In this document: in pieces, positions 1 through 7,139 of the stretch | How the letters are laid out: the number at the start of each line of letters is the position of its first letter | Position numbering within the stretch: position 1 is the first letter of the stretch | Source: JBOZRQ01 sp050789255 | GTDB taxonomy: Bacteria > Bacillota > Sulfobacillia > Symbiobacteriales > Symbiobacteriaceae | Direction of reading: 5' to 3' | Assembly: GCA_050789255.1 (NCBI GenBank) | Contig: JBOZRQ010000046.1 | Location: 62,001-126,000, forward strand | DNA length: 64,000 nucleotides | The notes under the pieces: generated by a model | Told to the model about the DNA's origin: nothing | What the model saw: the letters and a program-made list of their open reading frames with translations, nothing else | The model's database searches: none | Translations under genes and position numbers: made by a program

Positions 1-1043
1 TCGCGGTGGTGGGGGTGCTGGTGGTCGCCATCCTGGCGGAGAGCCAGATGGAGGACCCGCGCCGGGACTACTTTGAGCCGATGAAGATCTACGCCCGGGT
101 CTATCCCCGCAAGGGCACGCTGGACCCGAACCTGGGCGCCATCCTGCGGGCCCATCCCGACGTGGAGCGGGTGGTCCGGGTACTGCCGACCTCCGTGCGC
201 GGCATCGGCATGATGGGCTCCCGGGGCTTCCCCGTGCGGGGCCTGCCCGAGCGGGAGATGGAGTGGTACATGGAGGCCAACGGGGTCACCCTGGCCGAGG
301 GGCGCCTTCCCCAGGGGAGCAGCCGGGAGATCGCCCTCAACAGCGCACTGATGCGCTCCAAGGGGCTGTCGATCGGCGACTGGGTGGGCCGGGACCTCGA
401 CCCCGACGAGTGGCTGCCCGGGAAGTTTCAGGTGGTCGGCCGCCTGGAGGGCGCGATTCAAGTCGGGCTCGTGACCGCCCCGGCCCTGCGGGAGTACGTG
501 CGCTCCGAGACGCTGGAGGTCTTCGCCAAGCCTGGCCGGATCGAGGCGCTCGACCAGTACCTGCAGACCATCATCAGCGACTATGTCGGGGTCGACTCGA
601 TCACGCCGATGACGATCGAATGGGAGCGGGAGACCGGAACGGTGACGCCGATCCTGCTGGCGATCAACGGCATCACCGTGATTGTGCTCTCGCTGGCGGT
701 GGGCCTGCTCAACCAGATCTACTTCCTGCAGCGCATTCCGGAGTACGGCATCCTGATGGCGCTGGGCTACCGGACCTCCTATCTGATCCGGCGGACGCTG
801 GTGGAGGCGCTCGCCCTTACCGTGATCGGCTGGCTGCTCGGGCTGGGGCTGTCGTACGGGATCAACTGGGCGTTGCTGACGTACGTCTTCACGCCCATGG
901 GGATGACCCTCGCGGCCCTCTCCTCCAAGATTGCCCTGACCACCGTGCCGATTCCGGTGCTGATCGCCGTCTTCAGCCTGACGACGGTGGTGCGGCGGAT
1001 TCTGACCATGGACCCGGTCTCCATCGTGGAAAGGAGGGACTGA
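1..1043 (+). CDS. ABC transporter permease, FtsX/MacB type (5' end outside window)
   Basis: The reading frame is open from the first bases of the window, so the N-terminus is missing; a GTG at 6 is only an internal codon. About 345 residues are visible. A hydrophobic stretch at the left edge is followed by a soluble extracytoplasmic region of about 190 residues (MacB periplasmic core-like). Three membrane segments follow in the last 135 residues, including a QRIPEYGILMALGYR stretch typical of the FtsX domain. The family forms the membrane half of type VII ABC exporters, which move lipoproteins, peptides or lipids by mechanotransmission. The stop is 3 bases before the start of an ATPase gene, whose Shine-Dalgarno AAGGAGG lies inside this gene's last codons, so the two are translationally linked. 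The substrate cannot be told from sequence. Confidence 0.85.
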   Translation, partial: AVVGVLVVAILAESQMEDPRRDYFEPMKIYARVYPRKGTLDPNLGAILRAHPDVERVVRVLPTSVRGIGMMGSRGFPVRGLPEREMEWYMEANGVTLAEGRLPQGSSREIALNSALMRSKGLSIGDWVGRDLDPDEWLPGKFQVVGRLEGAIQVGLVTAPALREYVRSETLEVFAKPGRIEALDQYLQTIISDYVGVDSITPMTIEWERETGTVTPILLAINGITVIVLSLAVGLLNQIYFLQRIPEYGILMALGYRTSYLIRRTLVEALALTVIGWLLGLGLSYGINWALLTYVFTPMGMTLAALSSKIALTTVPIPVLIAVFSLTTVVRRILTMDPVSIVERRD

Positions 1044-1046
1044 CGC

Positions 1047-1700
1047 ATGCTGGAGCTTGAGCGTGTAAGCCTGGTCTACCGGTCCGGCGGCATGGACTTC
1101 TACGCCGTGCGGCAGGTCTCCCTGACGGTGGAGCCCGGCAGCTTTACGGGTTTGATGGGCCCGTCAGGCAGCGGCAAGAGCTCGCTGCTCTACCTGCTGG
1201 CGGGAATGAAGGAGCCCACCGAGGGCGTGGTGCGCTACCGGGGGCAGAACCTGCTGGCGCTCTCCCCGGGCGCCCGCTCCGACGTGCGCCGCCAACACTT
1301 CGGCTTCATCTTCCAGCAGCACTTCCTGATCCAGTACCTGACGGTGCTGGAGAACGTGCTGGTGGGCTGCCAGAACCCGGGCGCCGCAGAGCGCCGGCGG
1401 GCCGCCGAGCTGCTGGAGCGCATCGGGATGGCGGATCAGATGAACAAGAAACCCCCGGAGCTCTCCGGGGGTCAGCGGCAGCGGGTGGCGGCGGCCCGGG
1501 CGATCATTGCCCGGCCGGACGTGATCTTCGCAGATGAGCCGACGGCGGCCCTGGACCACAAGACGGGTCTGGAGCTGATGGCCGAGCTGCGCCGGTATCA
1601 GGGGGAGGGGGGCACCCTCGTAGTGGTCACCCACGACCCCCTGATCCTGGAGGGCGCTACCCGGGTGATCCGAGTGGCCGACGGCGAACTGGTGGCCTGA
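1047..1700 (+). CDS. ABC transporter ATP-binding protein, LolD/MacB-like
   Basis: A complete 217-residue nucleotide-binding subunit. Walker A is GPSGSGKSS at residues 38-46, a Q-loop lies in FIFQQHF, the signature is LSGGQRQRVAAARA, Walker B plus D-loop is VIFADEPTAALD, and the switch histidine is in VVVTHD. The length and the sequence around the signature fit the LolD/MacB/FtsE group that works with FtsX-type permeases. It acts on the cytoplasmic face, powering the permease encoded immediately upstream; the 3-base gap indicates one transcript. The stop TGA abuts the convergent stop of the next reverse-strand gene. The transported substrate is unknown. Confidence 0.93.
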   Translation: MLELERVSLVYRSGGMDFYAVRQVSLTVEPGSFTGLMGPSGSGKSSLLYLLAGMKEPTEGVVRYRGQNLLALSPGARSDVRRQHFGFIFQQHFLIQYLTVLENVLVGCQNPGAAERRRAAELLERIGMADQMNKKPPELSGGQRQRVAAARAIIARPDVIFADEPTAALDHKTGLELMAELRRYQGEGGTLVVVTHDPLILEGATRVIRVADGELVA

Positions 1701-1907
1701 TCAGGCGAAGAGCCGCCGGATGAGGATGCTGTGGACGATGAACGTGATCGTGATGATGGCGACGGTGGAGATGCCGAGCATGGCGTGAAAGCGCAGGCTG
1801 CTCTCGTCGGCCGGCCGGTGCGACCTGATCCAGAGCCCGCACACGAGGGTGGAGAAGAGCAGGATGCCGGAGAGGATCGTCGAGAGGGTCGATACGGTCT
1901 TTAGCAT
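1701..1907 (-). CDS. small two-helix membrane protein, unknown function
   Basis: A 68-residue protein starting MLKTVSTLST. The ATG at 1905-1907 has AAGGAG a few bases upstream; a longer upstream extension of this frame lacks membrane character and is not used. It has two predicted transmembrane helices (roughly residues 8-27 and 45-63) separated by a short charged loop with Arg, His, Asp and Glu. It is the last gene of a reverse-strand trio (2720 to 1701) with a membrane protein and a degenerate ABC ATPase. I do not recognise a family. Two-helix topology and gene order suggest it could be a small accessory subunit of a membrane assembly, which is inference only. Confidence 0.7.
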   Translation of the reverse strand: MLKTVSTLSTILSGILLFSTLVCGLWIRSHRPADESSLRFHAMLGISTVAIITITFIVHSILIRRLFA

Positions 1908-1927
1908 GAAGAACAACTCCTTCAGAA

Positions 1928-2245
1928 TTAGTTGCCGGGAAAGCGGAACTGCCAGCGGAAAATGAGTGCGACCAGGATCAGGACGTCGATGCCAAGGATG
2001 TGGAACCACTGGTTCTCGGGGACGGTGTTGGTCCAGGGCCAGACGGCGAGAATCGACATGGCGGCGCCTACCGGCAGGATGGCTCGGTACCACTCTTGCC
2101 GGGTTGCCAGGCCGTAGGTGCCGGCCAGGAGCACCACCAGGGCGCCGACCCACAGGGCCATGCTGAGCTTGCCGGCGGTGGCAGGCCCCAGGGCGTGCCA
2201 GAGTCCGTGGGCTGCGAGGACAACGGTGATCAGGATGCGGAGCAT
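1928..2245 (-). CDS. four-helix integral membrane protein, unknown function
   Basis: A 105-residue, strongly hydrophobic protein with about four transmembrane helices (near residues 3-20, 28-48, 58-75 and 83-100). The ATG is preceded by AAGGAGG at good spacing. A histidine in the first helix region (AAHGLWHALG) and Trp-rich loops are visible, but no motif that I can assign. It begins 1 base after the end of the degenerate ATPase gene and lies 20 bases before the two-helix protein, so the three are very likely co-transcribed. With an ATPase-like partner, it may be a remnant or simplified permease; this is not established. Confidence 0.75.
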   Translation of the reverse strand: MLRILITVVLAAHGLWHALGPATAGKLSMALWVGALVVLLAGTYGLATRQEWYRAILPVGAAMSILAVWPWTNTVPENQWFHILGIDVLILVALIFRWQFRFPGN

Positions 2246-2246
2246 G

Positions 2247-2720
2247 TCAGGACCTCCTTCTCGATAGGAGTTGGATGCGGGAGCCCTTCCACTGGTAGAT
2301 CGTCTCGCACCACAGCGCCGCCTCGGGGACGCAGGTGGCGAGAACCAGGCTTTGGCCTCGCTGCTGCAGGCTGTGCAGCAGCCGCAGGAGCGCCAGGTCG
2401 GGAGGAGCGCCGCCGATCAGCAGGAGCTCGGTCTGCCGCCTGACGGCCAGCTCCACCGCCTCCAGCAGCCGGGGCGGGCGCCCCCACAGGAGCCGCATGC
2501 TCAGGTCGGCTGTGGGGGGTGGGGTGACCAGGCGCCCGTGCCAGAACAGGGCGCCGCCGTCGGGCGGGTCACGGAGGCCCAGGACCCGCAGCAGTTTCAG
2601 GTGGGCCGCTTCCGGTGGACCCAGGATGGCGACGGATTCCCCCGCTCGTACCGCCAGGTGTGCGTCTTGCACGATGGGTGTGACTGTAATCGCCCTGGCT
2701 TCCAGTAACAGCGGCCTCAT
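2247..2720 (-). CDS. degenerate ABC ATPase-like protein (catalytic motifs lost)
   Basis: A 157-residue protein with a readable ABC-ATPase backbone but no intact catalytic motif. The N-terminus (VQDAHLAVRAGESVAILGPP) matches the strand entering Walker A, yet the loop reads GPPEAAHLKLLRVLGL instead of GxxGxGKST. The Walker B position reads LLLIGGAPPDLAL instead of LLLDEPTxxLD. The signature helix is missing and the helical domain is shortened, so the protein is about 60-70 residues shorter than a normal subunit. The start ATG has AAGGGTGA upstream. It heads a reverse-strand operon with two membrane proteins. It probably cannot hydrolyse ATP; it may be a structural pseudo-ATPase or a gene on the way to loss. 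The intact reading frame and good ribosome site argue that it is still translated. Confidence 0.7.
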   Translation of the reverse strand: MRPLLLEARAITVTPIVQDAHLAVRAGESVAILGPPEAAHLKLLRVLGLRDPPDGGALFWHGRLVTPPPTADLSMRLLWGRPPRLLEAVELAVRRQTELLLIGGAPPDLALLRLLHSLQQRGQSLVLATCVPEAALWCETIYQWKGSRIQLLSRRRS

Positions 2721-2792
2721 TTCGCATCACCCTTCTGAACCCAGCCTACCGCCCACCGCTTAACAGCTACCCAACGCTCGTGTAACAGCCAC

Positions 2793-2834
2793 TGAACAAA
2801 GAGAACCCCGGGCGCCAGGTTGGCGTCCGGGGTT
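2793..2834 (-). terminator. rho-independent terminator of the BTAD regulator gene
   Basis: A 14-bp stem with one G-T position (arms 2804-2817 and 2821-2834) and a 3-base loop. On the reverse strand it is followed by a T-rich stretch (TCTCTTTGTT). The distal arm overlaps the stop codon of the regulator gene at 2833. Confidence 0.85.
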
Positions 2835-5469
2835 ACTCGTTGATTAGCTGTTGGTAGATCTCTCGGGCACGGGCGCCGGGTTCCAGCCCTAACTCCTCGT
2901 CCAGGAGGCGGGTCAGGGTTCGGAACTGGGCGAGGGCGGCGCTGCGGTTGCCCATGGCGGCGTGGCATTCCATGAGCGCCACGTGGGCGTCCTCGGCGAG
3001 GGGGTCGGCCTGGGTCAGGAGCTCCAGGTACTGCACCGCCTCAGCCCGCTGGGCTGTCGCTGCCAAGCGCCGGAGCGCTTCCAGGTAGAGCGTGCGCAAC
3101 CGGGCCCGGTACCCCTCGCACCAGGGGTAGTCCAGACCTTCCAGCAGATCGCCCCGGTAGAGGGCTACCGCCTGCCGCCACTCCTCGGGCCTGGGGCCGC
3201 CGGCAAGGCGCTGGAACTCCTCAACGTCGAGCCGCAGGTCCACGCCGGTGCGGTCCAACCGATAGGCGCCGCCGGCGAAGGCGACCAGGCCCTCGTACCC
3301 GGCGCCCAGGCATCGCCGTAGGTAGTGCAGCGAGGTGTGCAGCAGCCGGGCCACCGCCTCGGGCTCGCCCTCCGGCCAGAGCGCCTCCCCCAGCTGCTCG
3401 CGGGTGTAGGGGCGGCTCCCGCCCAGCAGCAGGAAGGCCAGCAGGTCCCGGGACTTGGTGGTGCGCCAGCTCTCCAGCCGCTTGCCATCCAGCTCTACGA
3501 CCATGGGGCCGAGGAGCCGGACCTGCAGGCCGGCCTGATGCTCGACAGACCCGGCGGTTTCACCCTGGGAGTGCAGGGCGAGGAGGGCGCCCTCCCGCAC
3601 GCTTTCGGCCTCGTCGTGCAGCAGGCGTCGGACCGCCTCCCTGGCCTCCGCCCCGCCGATGGTGGCCAGCGGGTAGAGGGCGGCCAGTCGGGCCGCAGGG
3701 TCCGGGGAGCGGGTAAGCTCCAGCAGGTCGGGAAGGGCCTTGGCACCGACCGCCACCAGAACCCGCTGGCAGTGGGCAGATTCCACGCCCCGCACCAGGG
3801 CATCGACCAGCAGGGGGATCGGGGTGAAGCGCTCCTCGCTCAGGATGTAGACATAGCCCTCGGCAGCCGCCAGGGCGAGCGCCCGGTCAAAGGTGGCCCG
3901 GGCCTCGTCGCGGCGCCCATCCACCCAGCGGGCACGGGCGGCGATCACCAGGAGCATGTGGATCTGAAACTTGGCGTCGAGCCGGGTGAGGGTCTCCAGG
4001 GCGCCAGCCATCAGGCGGCCGGCGGTCTCCCGCTCCCCCCAGCGCATGAGGGCGCCCGCCAGCACATAGGCGGCCAGCGCCTCAACCCAGGCCGAGCGGC
4101 CGCGCACCAGGGTGTAGCCCCGTTCGGCGATCGACCGGTAGGCCCCGATGTCGCCGTGGATTGAGGCGACGCTGGCCCGGTGCAGCAGCGCCAGGATCCC
4201 GTAGATCGGCTCACCGCAAAGGAAGCCCAGCCGCTCCGCCTCCAGCATCTCCCGCTCGGCCTCATCAAAGCGGCCAAGCTCTGCGCACACATGCCCGTAC
4301 TGAAGCCGGGCGAAGGAGAGCGCCTGCAGGTCCCCACCCCGGCTGCAGGCTTCCACGCACCGGCGCCCCAGAGCCTCGGCCTCGGCGAGCAGCCCCTGAT
4401 CCCTGAGAATGAGGACCATGCTGTGGGTGCCGCCGTGCTCCAGGCTCGGGTCGGCTGCGAAGGCCTGGCGGTACCATTCCAGCGCATGGGTGTACTCGCC
4501 GAGGCCGTAGTGGGTCTCGCCGTACAGCAGGGCGACGGCGCCCATGAGCGGGCGGTTGCCGCGGCCCCGGGCGTCTTCCCAAAGGGGGAGCAACCGGGCC
4601 TGACTCGTCCGGAACTCGCCCGCCATGTAGAGCTGGCGGGCCTCCCGCACGCTGCTCCAGAGCCGCTCAGCCCCGGGCTGCGCCACCGAGATCCGGTGCG
4701 CCCACTCGCCCAGGTCCATCGCTCCATCCAGCCAGGCGGCAGTCAGGCCCGAGCCCAGTTCAGGGGCTACGTGGGGCGGTAGATCCGCCAGGAGTCGGGC
4801 TTGCAGCGCCGGCCGCCAACCCGGTCCCGCCTTGCGCCACAGATCCAGGGCCAGGGGGAGACCGCCGGTGGCGGCGAAGCAGCCGTCCCAGGCGCCCGGG
4901 CCCAGGAGCGCCTCGGCCTCGGGCCGGGTGAAGGCCAGGTCCGCCGCCGTCACGACCCGGAGCCCCTGCCGGGCGATGGCCGGGTCGAAGGGGAGCGGCG
5001 CCCGGGTGCCAAGCGCTATGGTCAGGTTGGGCGGGGCGTACCGCAGGAGCACGGTCAGGAAGTCGGCCAGGTAGGTCTCGCCAAAGGCGCACTCAAGGCG
5101 GTCGAGCACGAGGGTGAGGGGAGGGCGCCTGCCCCCCTCGCTGACGATCTCGACCGCCAGCTCCTCCGGGTGCGCCAGGGCGTCTGAGGGGGGCGCCCAG
5201 TCCGGCCAGAGCTGCTGAAACCCGGCTGCCAGGTGTGCCACGAACGTCTCAGCGTCACGATCGGCCTCGTCCAGCTCGTAGGTGACGGCAGGAAGGCCCC
5301 GCGTGGCGAGCCACTGCGACAGAAAGACTGTCTTGCCGGCTCCGCCTGGCGCCTGTGCAACCAGGACCTGCTCCGGAGCGGCCCCGCCGGTCAGTCTGGG
5401 CCTGTCCACGCAGCCGACCGCCCTGGGGGGAAGGAGCTTTCGCCGGAAGATACGGACCATGAATGACAC
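2833..5469 (-). CDS. STAND ATPase/TPR/BTAD transcriptional activator
   Basis: An 878-residue regulator. The N-terminal third carries an AAA/STAND nucleotide-binding core with P-loop GGAGKT (about residues 40-46) and Walker B-like LTLVLDRLECA. The middle is alpha-helical and TPR-like (about 280-640). The C-terminal part begins QVRLLGPMVVELDGKRL, a winged-helix DNA-binding domain, and continues into a bacterial transcriptional activation domain (BTAD) with the typical ending LTRLLDEELGLEPGARAREIYQQL. This is the SARP/AfsR-MalT-like architecture in which a ligand or partner sensed by the TPR region is thought to trigger ATP-dependent activation. The start is GTG at 5467-5469 or the ATG three codons later; both share a weak GGGGGT ribosome site. 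It stands alone between two operons, so its target is not obvious. Confidence 0.88.
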   Translation of the reverse strand: MSFMVRIFRRKLLPPRAVGCVDRPRLTGGAAPEQVLVAQAPGGAGKTVFLSQWLATRGLPAVTYELDEADRDAETFVAHLAAGFQQLWPDWAPPSDALAHPEELAVEIVSEGGRRPPLTLVLDRLECAFGETYLADFLTVLLRYAPPNLTIALGTRAPLPFDPAIARQGLRVVTAADLAFTRPEAEALLGPGAWDGCFAATGGLPLALDLWRKAGPGWRPALQARLLADLPPHVAPELGSGLTAAWLDGAMDLGEWAHRISVAQPGAERLWSSVREARQLYMAGEFRTSQARLLPLWEDARGRGNRPLMGAVALLYGETHYGLGEYTHALEWYRQAFAADPSLEHGGTHSMVLILRDQGLLAEAEALGRRCVEACSRGGDLQALSFARLQYGHVCAELGRFDEAEREMLEAERLGFLCGEPIYGILALLHRASVASIHGDIGAYRSIAERGYTLVRGRSAWVEALAAYVLAGALMRWGERETAGRLMAGALETLTRLDAKFQIHMLLVIAARARWVDGRRDEARATFDRALALAAAEGYVYILSEERFTPIPLLVDALVRGVESAHCQRVLVAVGAKALPDLLELTRSPDPAARLAALYPLATIGGAEAREAVRRLLHDEAESVREGALLALHSQGETAGSVEHQAGLQVRLLGPMVVELDGKRLESWRTTKSRDLLAFLLLGGSRPYTREQLGEALWPEGEPEAVARLLHTSLHYLRRCLGAGYEGLVAFAGGAYRLDRTGVDLRLDVEEFQRLAGGPRPEEWRQAVALYRGDLLEGLDYPWCEGYRARLRTLYLEALRRLAATAQRAEAVQYLELLTQADPLAEDAHVALMECHAAMGNRSAALAQFRTLTRLLDEELGLEPGARAREIYQQLINE

Positions 5470-5544
5470 ACCCCCGGGTTCGCACTGCCTTCAATGTGCA
5501 GGCGATCCCCGGGGGCTGTAAATGGCGAAAAAGTGCCCTTTCTC

Positions 5545-6012
5545 TTACAAAGTGACGTTCGGCAGGGACTCATCCAGTCGGTCGAAGAAGATGCCCCAGC
5601 CAACCTCGAAGCCTTTCTGGGCGGCCCATTCACGCACCTCGGGCGTGGAGAAGAGGGTCCGGACCGTAAGCAGCGTCTTGTCGCCTCGCTCCTCGAAGGT
5701 GACTGTCACGATCGCTTCTTGCGGGGGGAGCCCCGGGGCTTCCCACTCGTCGGTGTACACCAGTCGCTCCGGCGCCACGATCTCACGGTAGGCGCCCTTG
5801 AACGGGGACTCGCTGCCGTCGGCGCCGCTCCAGGTGATGTGGAAACGGCCGCCAGGCGACAGGTTCATGCTTTGCACGGAGATGGTGCTCTCCCGCGGGC
5901 CGAACCAGTTGGCCACGTGCTCGGGCTGGGTCCAGGCCGCGAACACCAGCGCCCGCGGGGCGTTGATGACCCGGGTGACTACGATTTCGCGGTCCTCTGT
6001 CTCGGGGATCAT
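5545..6012 (-). CDS. AHSA1/SRPBCC-family protein
   Basis: A 155-residue START-like protein of the activator-of-Hsp90-ATPase homology family. Hallmarks are IVVTRVINAPRALVFAAWTQPEHVANWFGP near the N-terminus, PGGRFHITW in the middle and a C-terminal helix ending WGIFFDRLDESL. The fold forms a hydrophobic cavity, but the ligand is unknown for nearly all bacterial members. The start ATG overlaps the stop of the upstream ArsR-type gene by 4 bases, which means co-translation. ArsR plus AHSA1 is a very common bacterial pair in which the regulator controls the SRPBCC gene. Confidence 0.92.
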   Translation of the reverse strand: MIPETEDREIVVTRVINAPRALVFAAWTQPEHVANWFGPRESTISVQSMNLSPGGRFHITWSGADGSESPFKGAYREIVAPERLVYTDEWEAPGLPPQEAIVTVTFEERGDKTLLTVRTLFSTPEVREWAAQKGFEVGWGIFFDRLDESLPNVTL

Positions 6013-6347
6013 TCTTTTCGCTCCTTCGCTTGCAGTTCTTGCAGGTACTCCTCCAGGCGGTCGAGGCTTTCATCCCAAAAACGGCGGTAGTGCTCCACCC
6101 AGTCGGCAACCTCCCTGAGCGGCTTGGCCTGCAGTCGGCACGGACGCCACTGCGCCTCCCGGCCCCGGGTGATCAGACCAGCATGCTCCAGGACCTTCAG
6201 GTGCCGCGAGACAGCAGGCAGGCTCATGTCGAAGGGCGCAGCCAGCTCCATGACCGTGGCCTCGCCGCTGGCCAGGCGGGCGAGAATGGCACGGCGCGTG
6301 GGGTCGGCAAGCGCGGCGAGTGTGGTGCTCAGGTGATCGGTTTCCAT
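6009..6347 (-). CDS. ArsR-family winged-helix transcriptional repressor
   Basis: A 112-residue protein. Winged-helix landmarks are LAALADPTRRAILARLASGEATVMELA, then the recognition helix MSLPAVSRHLKVLEHAGLI and a wing (TRGREAQWRPCRL). It lacks the CxC metal-binding motif of classical ArsR/SmtB sensors, which is usual for the ArsR proteins that pair with AHSA1 genes. The ATG lies about 11 bases after GAGGGGTG. It is followed by an ATGA overlap with the SRPBCC gene. A perfect 8-bp inverted repeat in the divergent promoter region upstream (6399-6428) is a plausible autoregulatory operator. Confidence 0.93.
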   Translation of the reverse strand: METDHLSTTLAALADPTRRAILARLASGEATVMELAAPFDMSLPAVSRHLKVLEHAGLITRGREAQWRPCRLQAKPLREVADWVEHYRRFWDESLDRLEEYLQELQAKERKE

Positions 6348-6398
6348 GGCGTATGTACACCCCTCGGTTGAGTCGAGCGTCTGTCGCTGTATGGCTGC

Positions 6399-6428
6399 AT
6401 CGTATTAAACACATTGGTTAAATACGAT
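6399..6428. promoter_or_regulatory. inverted repeat, candidate ArsR-type operator
   Basis: Perfect 8-bp arms ATCGTATT (6399-6406) and AATACGAT (6421-6428) around a 14-base AT-rich centre. It lies in the intergenic region between the divergent arsR-like and sigma-factor genes. AT-rich inverted repeats upstream of the regulator's own gene are typical ArsR sites; the assignment is inference. Confidence 0.45.
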
Positions 6429-6599
6429 CCGATGTCAGAATACAACCTCGGTTCCCCCTTGTCAAGCCCCCTTGAAACCAACATTGTGGGTCAACAAGCA
6501 GGGCAGCTGTGCAGGGTTTCGAGAATCACGAAAAAAGTGTGTCACAACGTGCGTGCCTGTCCGTTTATACGGGTGGACCCACCGGAAAGGGGTGACCCG

Positions 6600-7139
6600 A
6601 TGGAACCCATCCCCAAAACCGCCCCGCCAGACGAAGGAGCGCTCATCGCGGCGGCTCAGCGTGATCCGGCGGCGTTTGAGGCCCTGTACGAACGCTGTTT
6701 GCCACCGATCTACCAGTACTTCCGCTACCGGACCGGCGCGGCGGAGGACGCAGAGGAGCTGACTGCCCAGACCTTTCTGCGGGCTTTGGAACACCTGCCG
6801 CGTTACCAGTACAAAGGCGTGCCGTTCGTCATCTGGTTGTACCGGATCGCCAATAGCCTACTGGCCGATCAACGCCGAAGGCCGCGGCCAACCACGCTGC
6901 CCGAGGACCTGCCGGCGCCGAGCCTGGGTCCGGGGCTGGAGGAGGTCGAGCTCCGCCAGGCGCTCATCCGGGAGTTCTATGTGCTACCGGAAGCGCAGCA
7001 ACAGGTGCTGCTGCTCCGATTCGTGCAGGATCTCACGTACGCAGAGGTCTCTGCAGTCATGGGCCGGACGCCGGACGCCCTCCGCCAGCTTGCGCACAGG
7101 GCTGTGCAGACGCTGCGAGAAAGGATGGCAAAGTCATGA
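6600..7139 (+). CDS. ECF-type sigma-70 family RNA polymerase sigma factor
   Basis: A 179-residue sigma factor. Region 2 runs FEALYERCLPPIYQYFRYRTG...DAEELTAQTFLRALEHLPRY (about residues 25-75), including the core-binding helix and the -10 recognition helix. Region 4 ends VLLLRFVQDLTYAEVSAVMGRTPDALRQLAHRAVQTLRERM (about 135-177). I chose the ATG at 6600, which has AAAGGGG 6-8 bases upstream; the frame is open another 62 codons upstream but lacks sigma similarity there. The stop overlaps the start of the downstream membrane protein (ATGA), the classic sigma/anti-sigma arrangement. It probably responds to an envelope signal transmitted by that partner. Confidence 0.92.
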   Translation: MEPIPKTAPPDEGALIAAAQRDPAAFEALYERCLPPIYQYFRYRTGAAEDAEELTAQTFLRALEHLPRYQYKGVPFVIWLYRIANSLLADQRRRPRPTTLPEDLPAPSLGPGLEEVELRQALIREFYVLPEAQQQVLLLRFVQDLTYAEVSAVMGRTPDALRQLAHRAVQTLRERMAKS

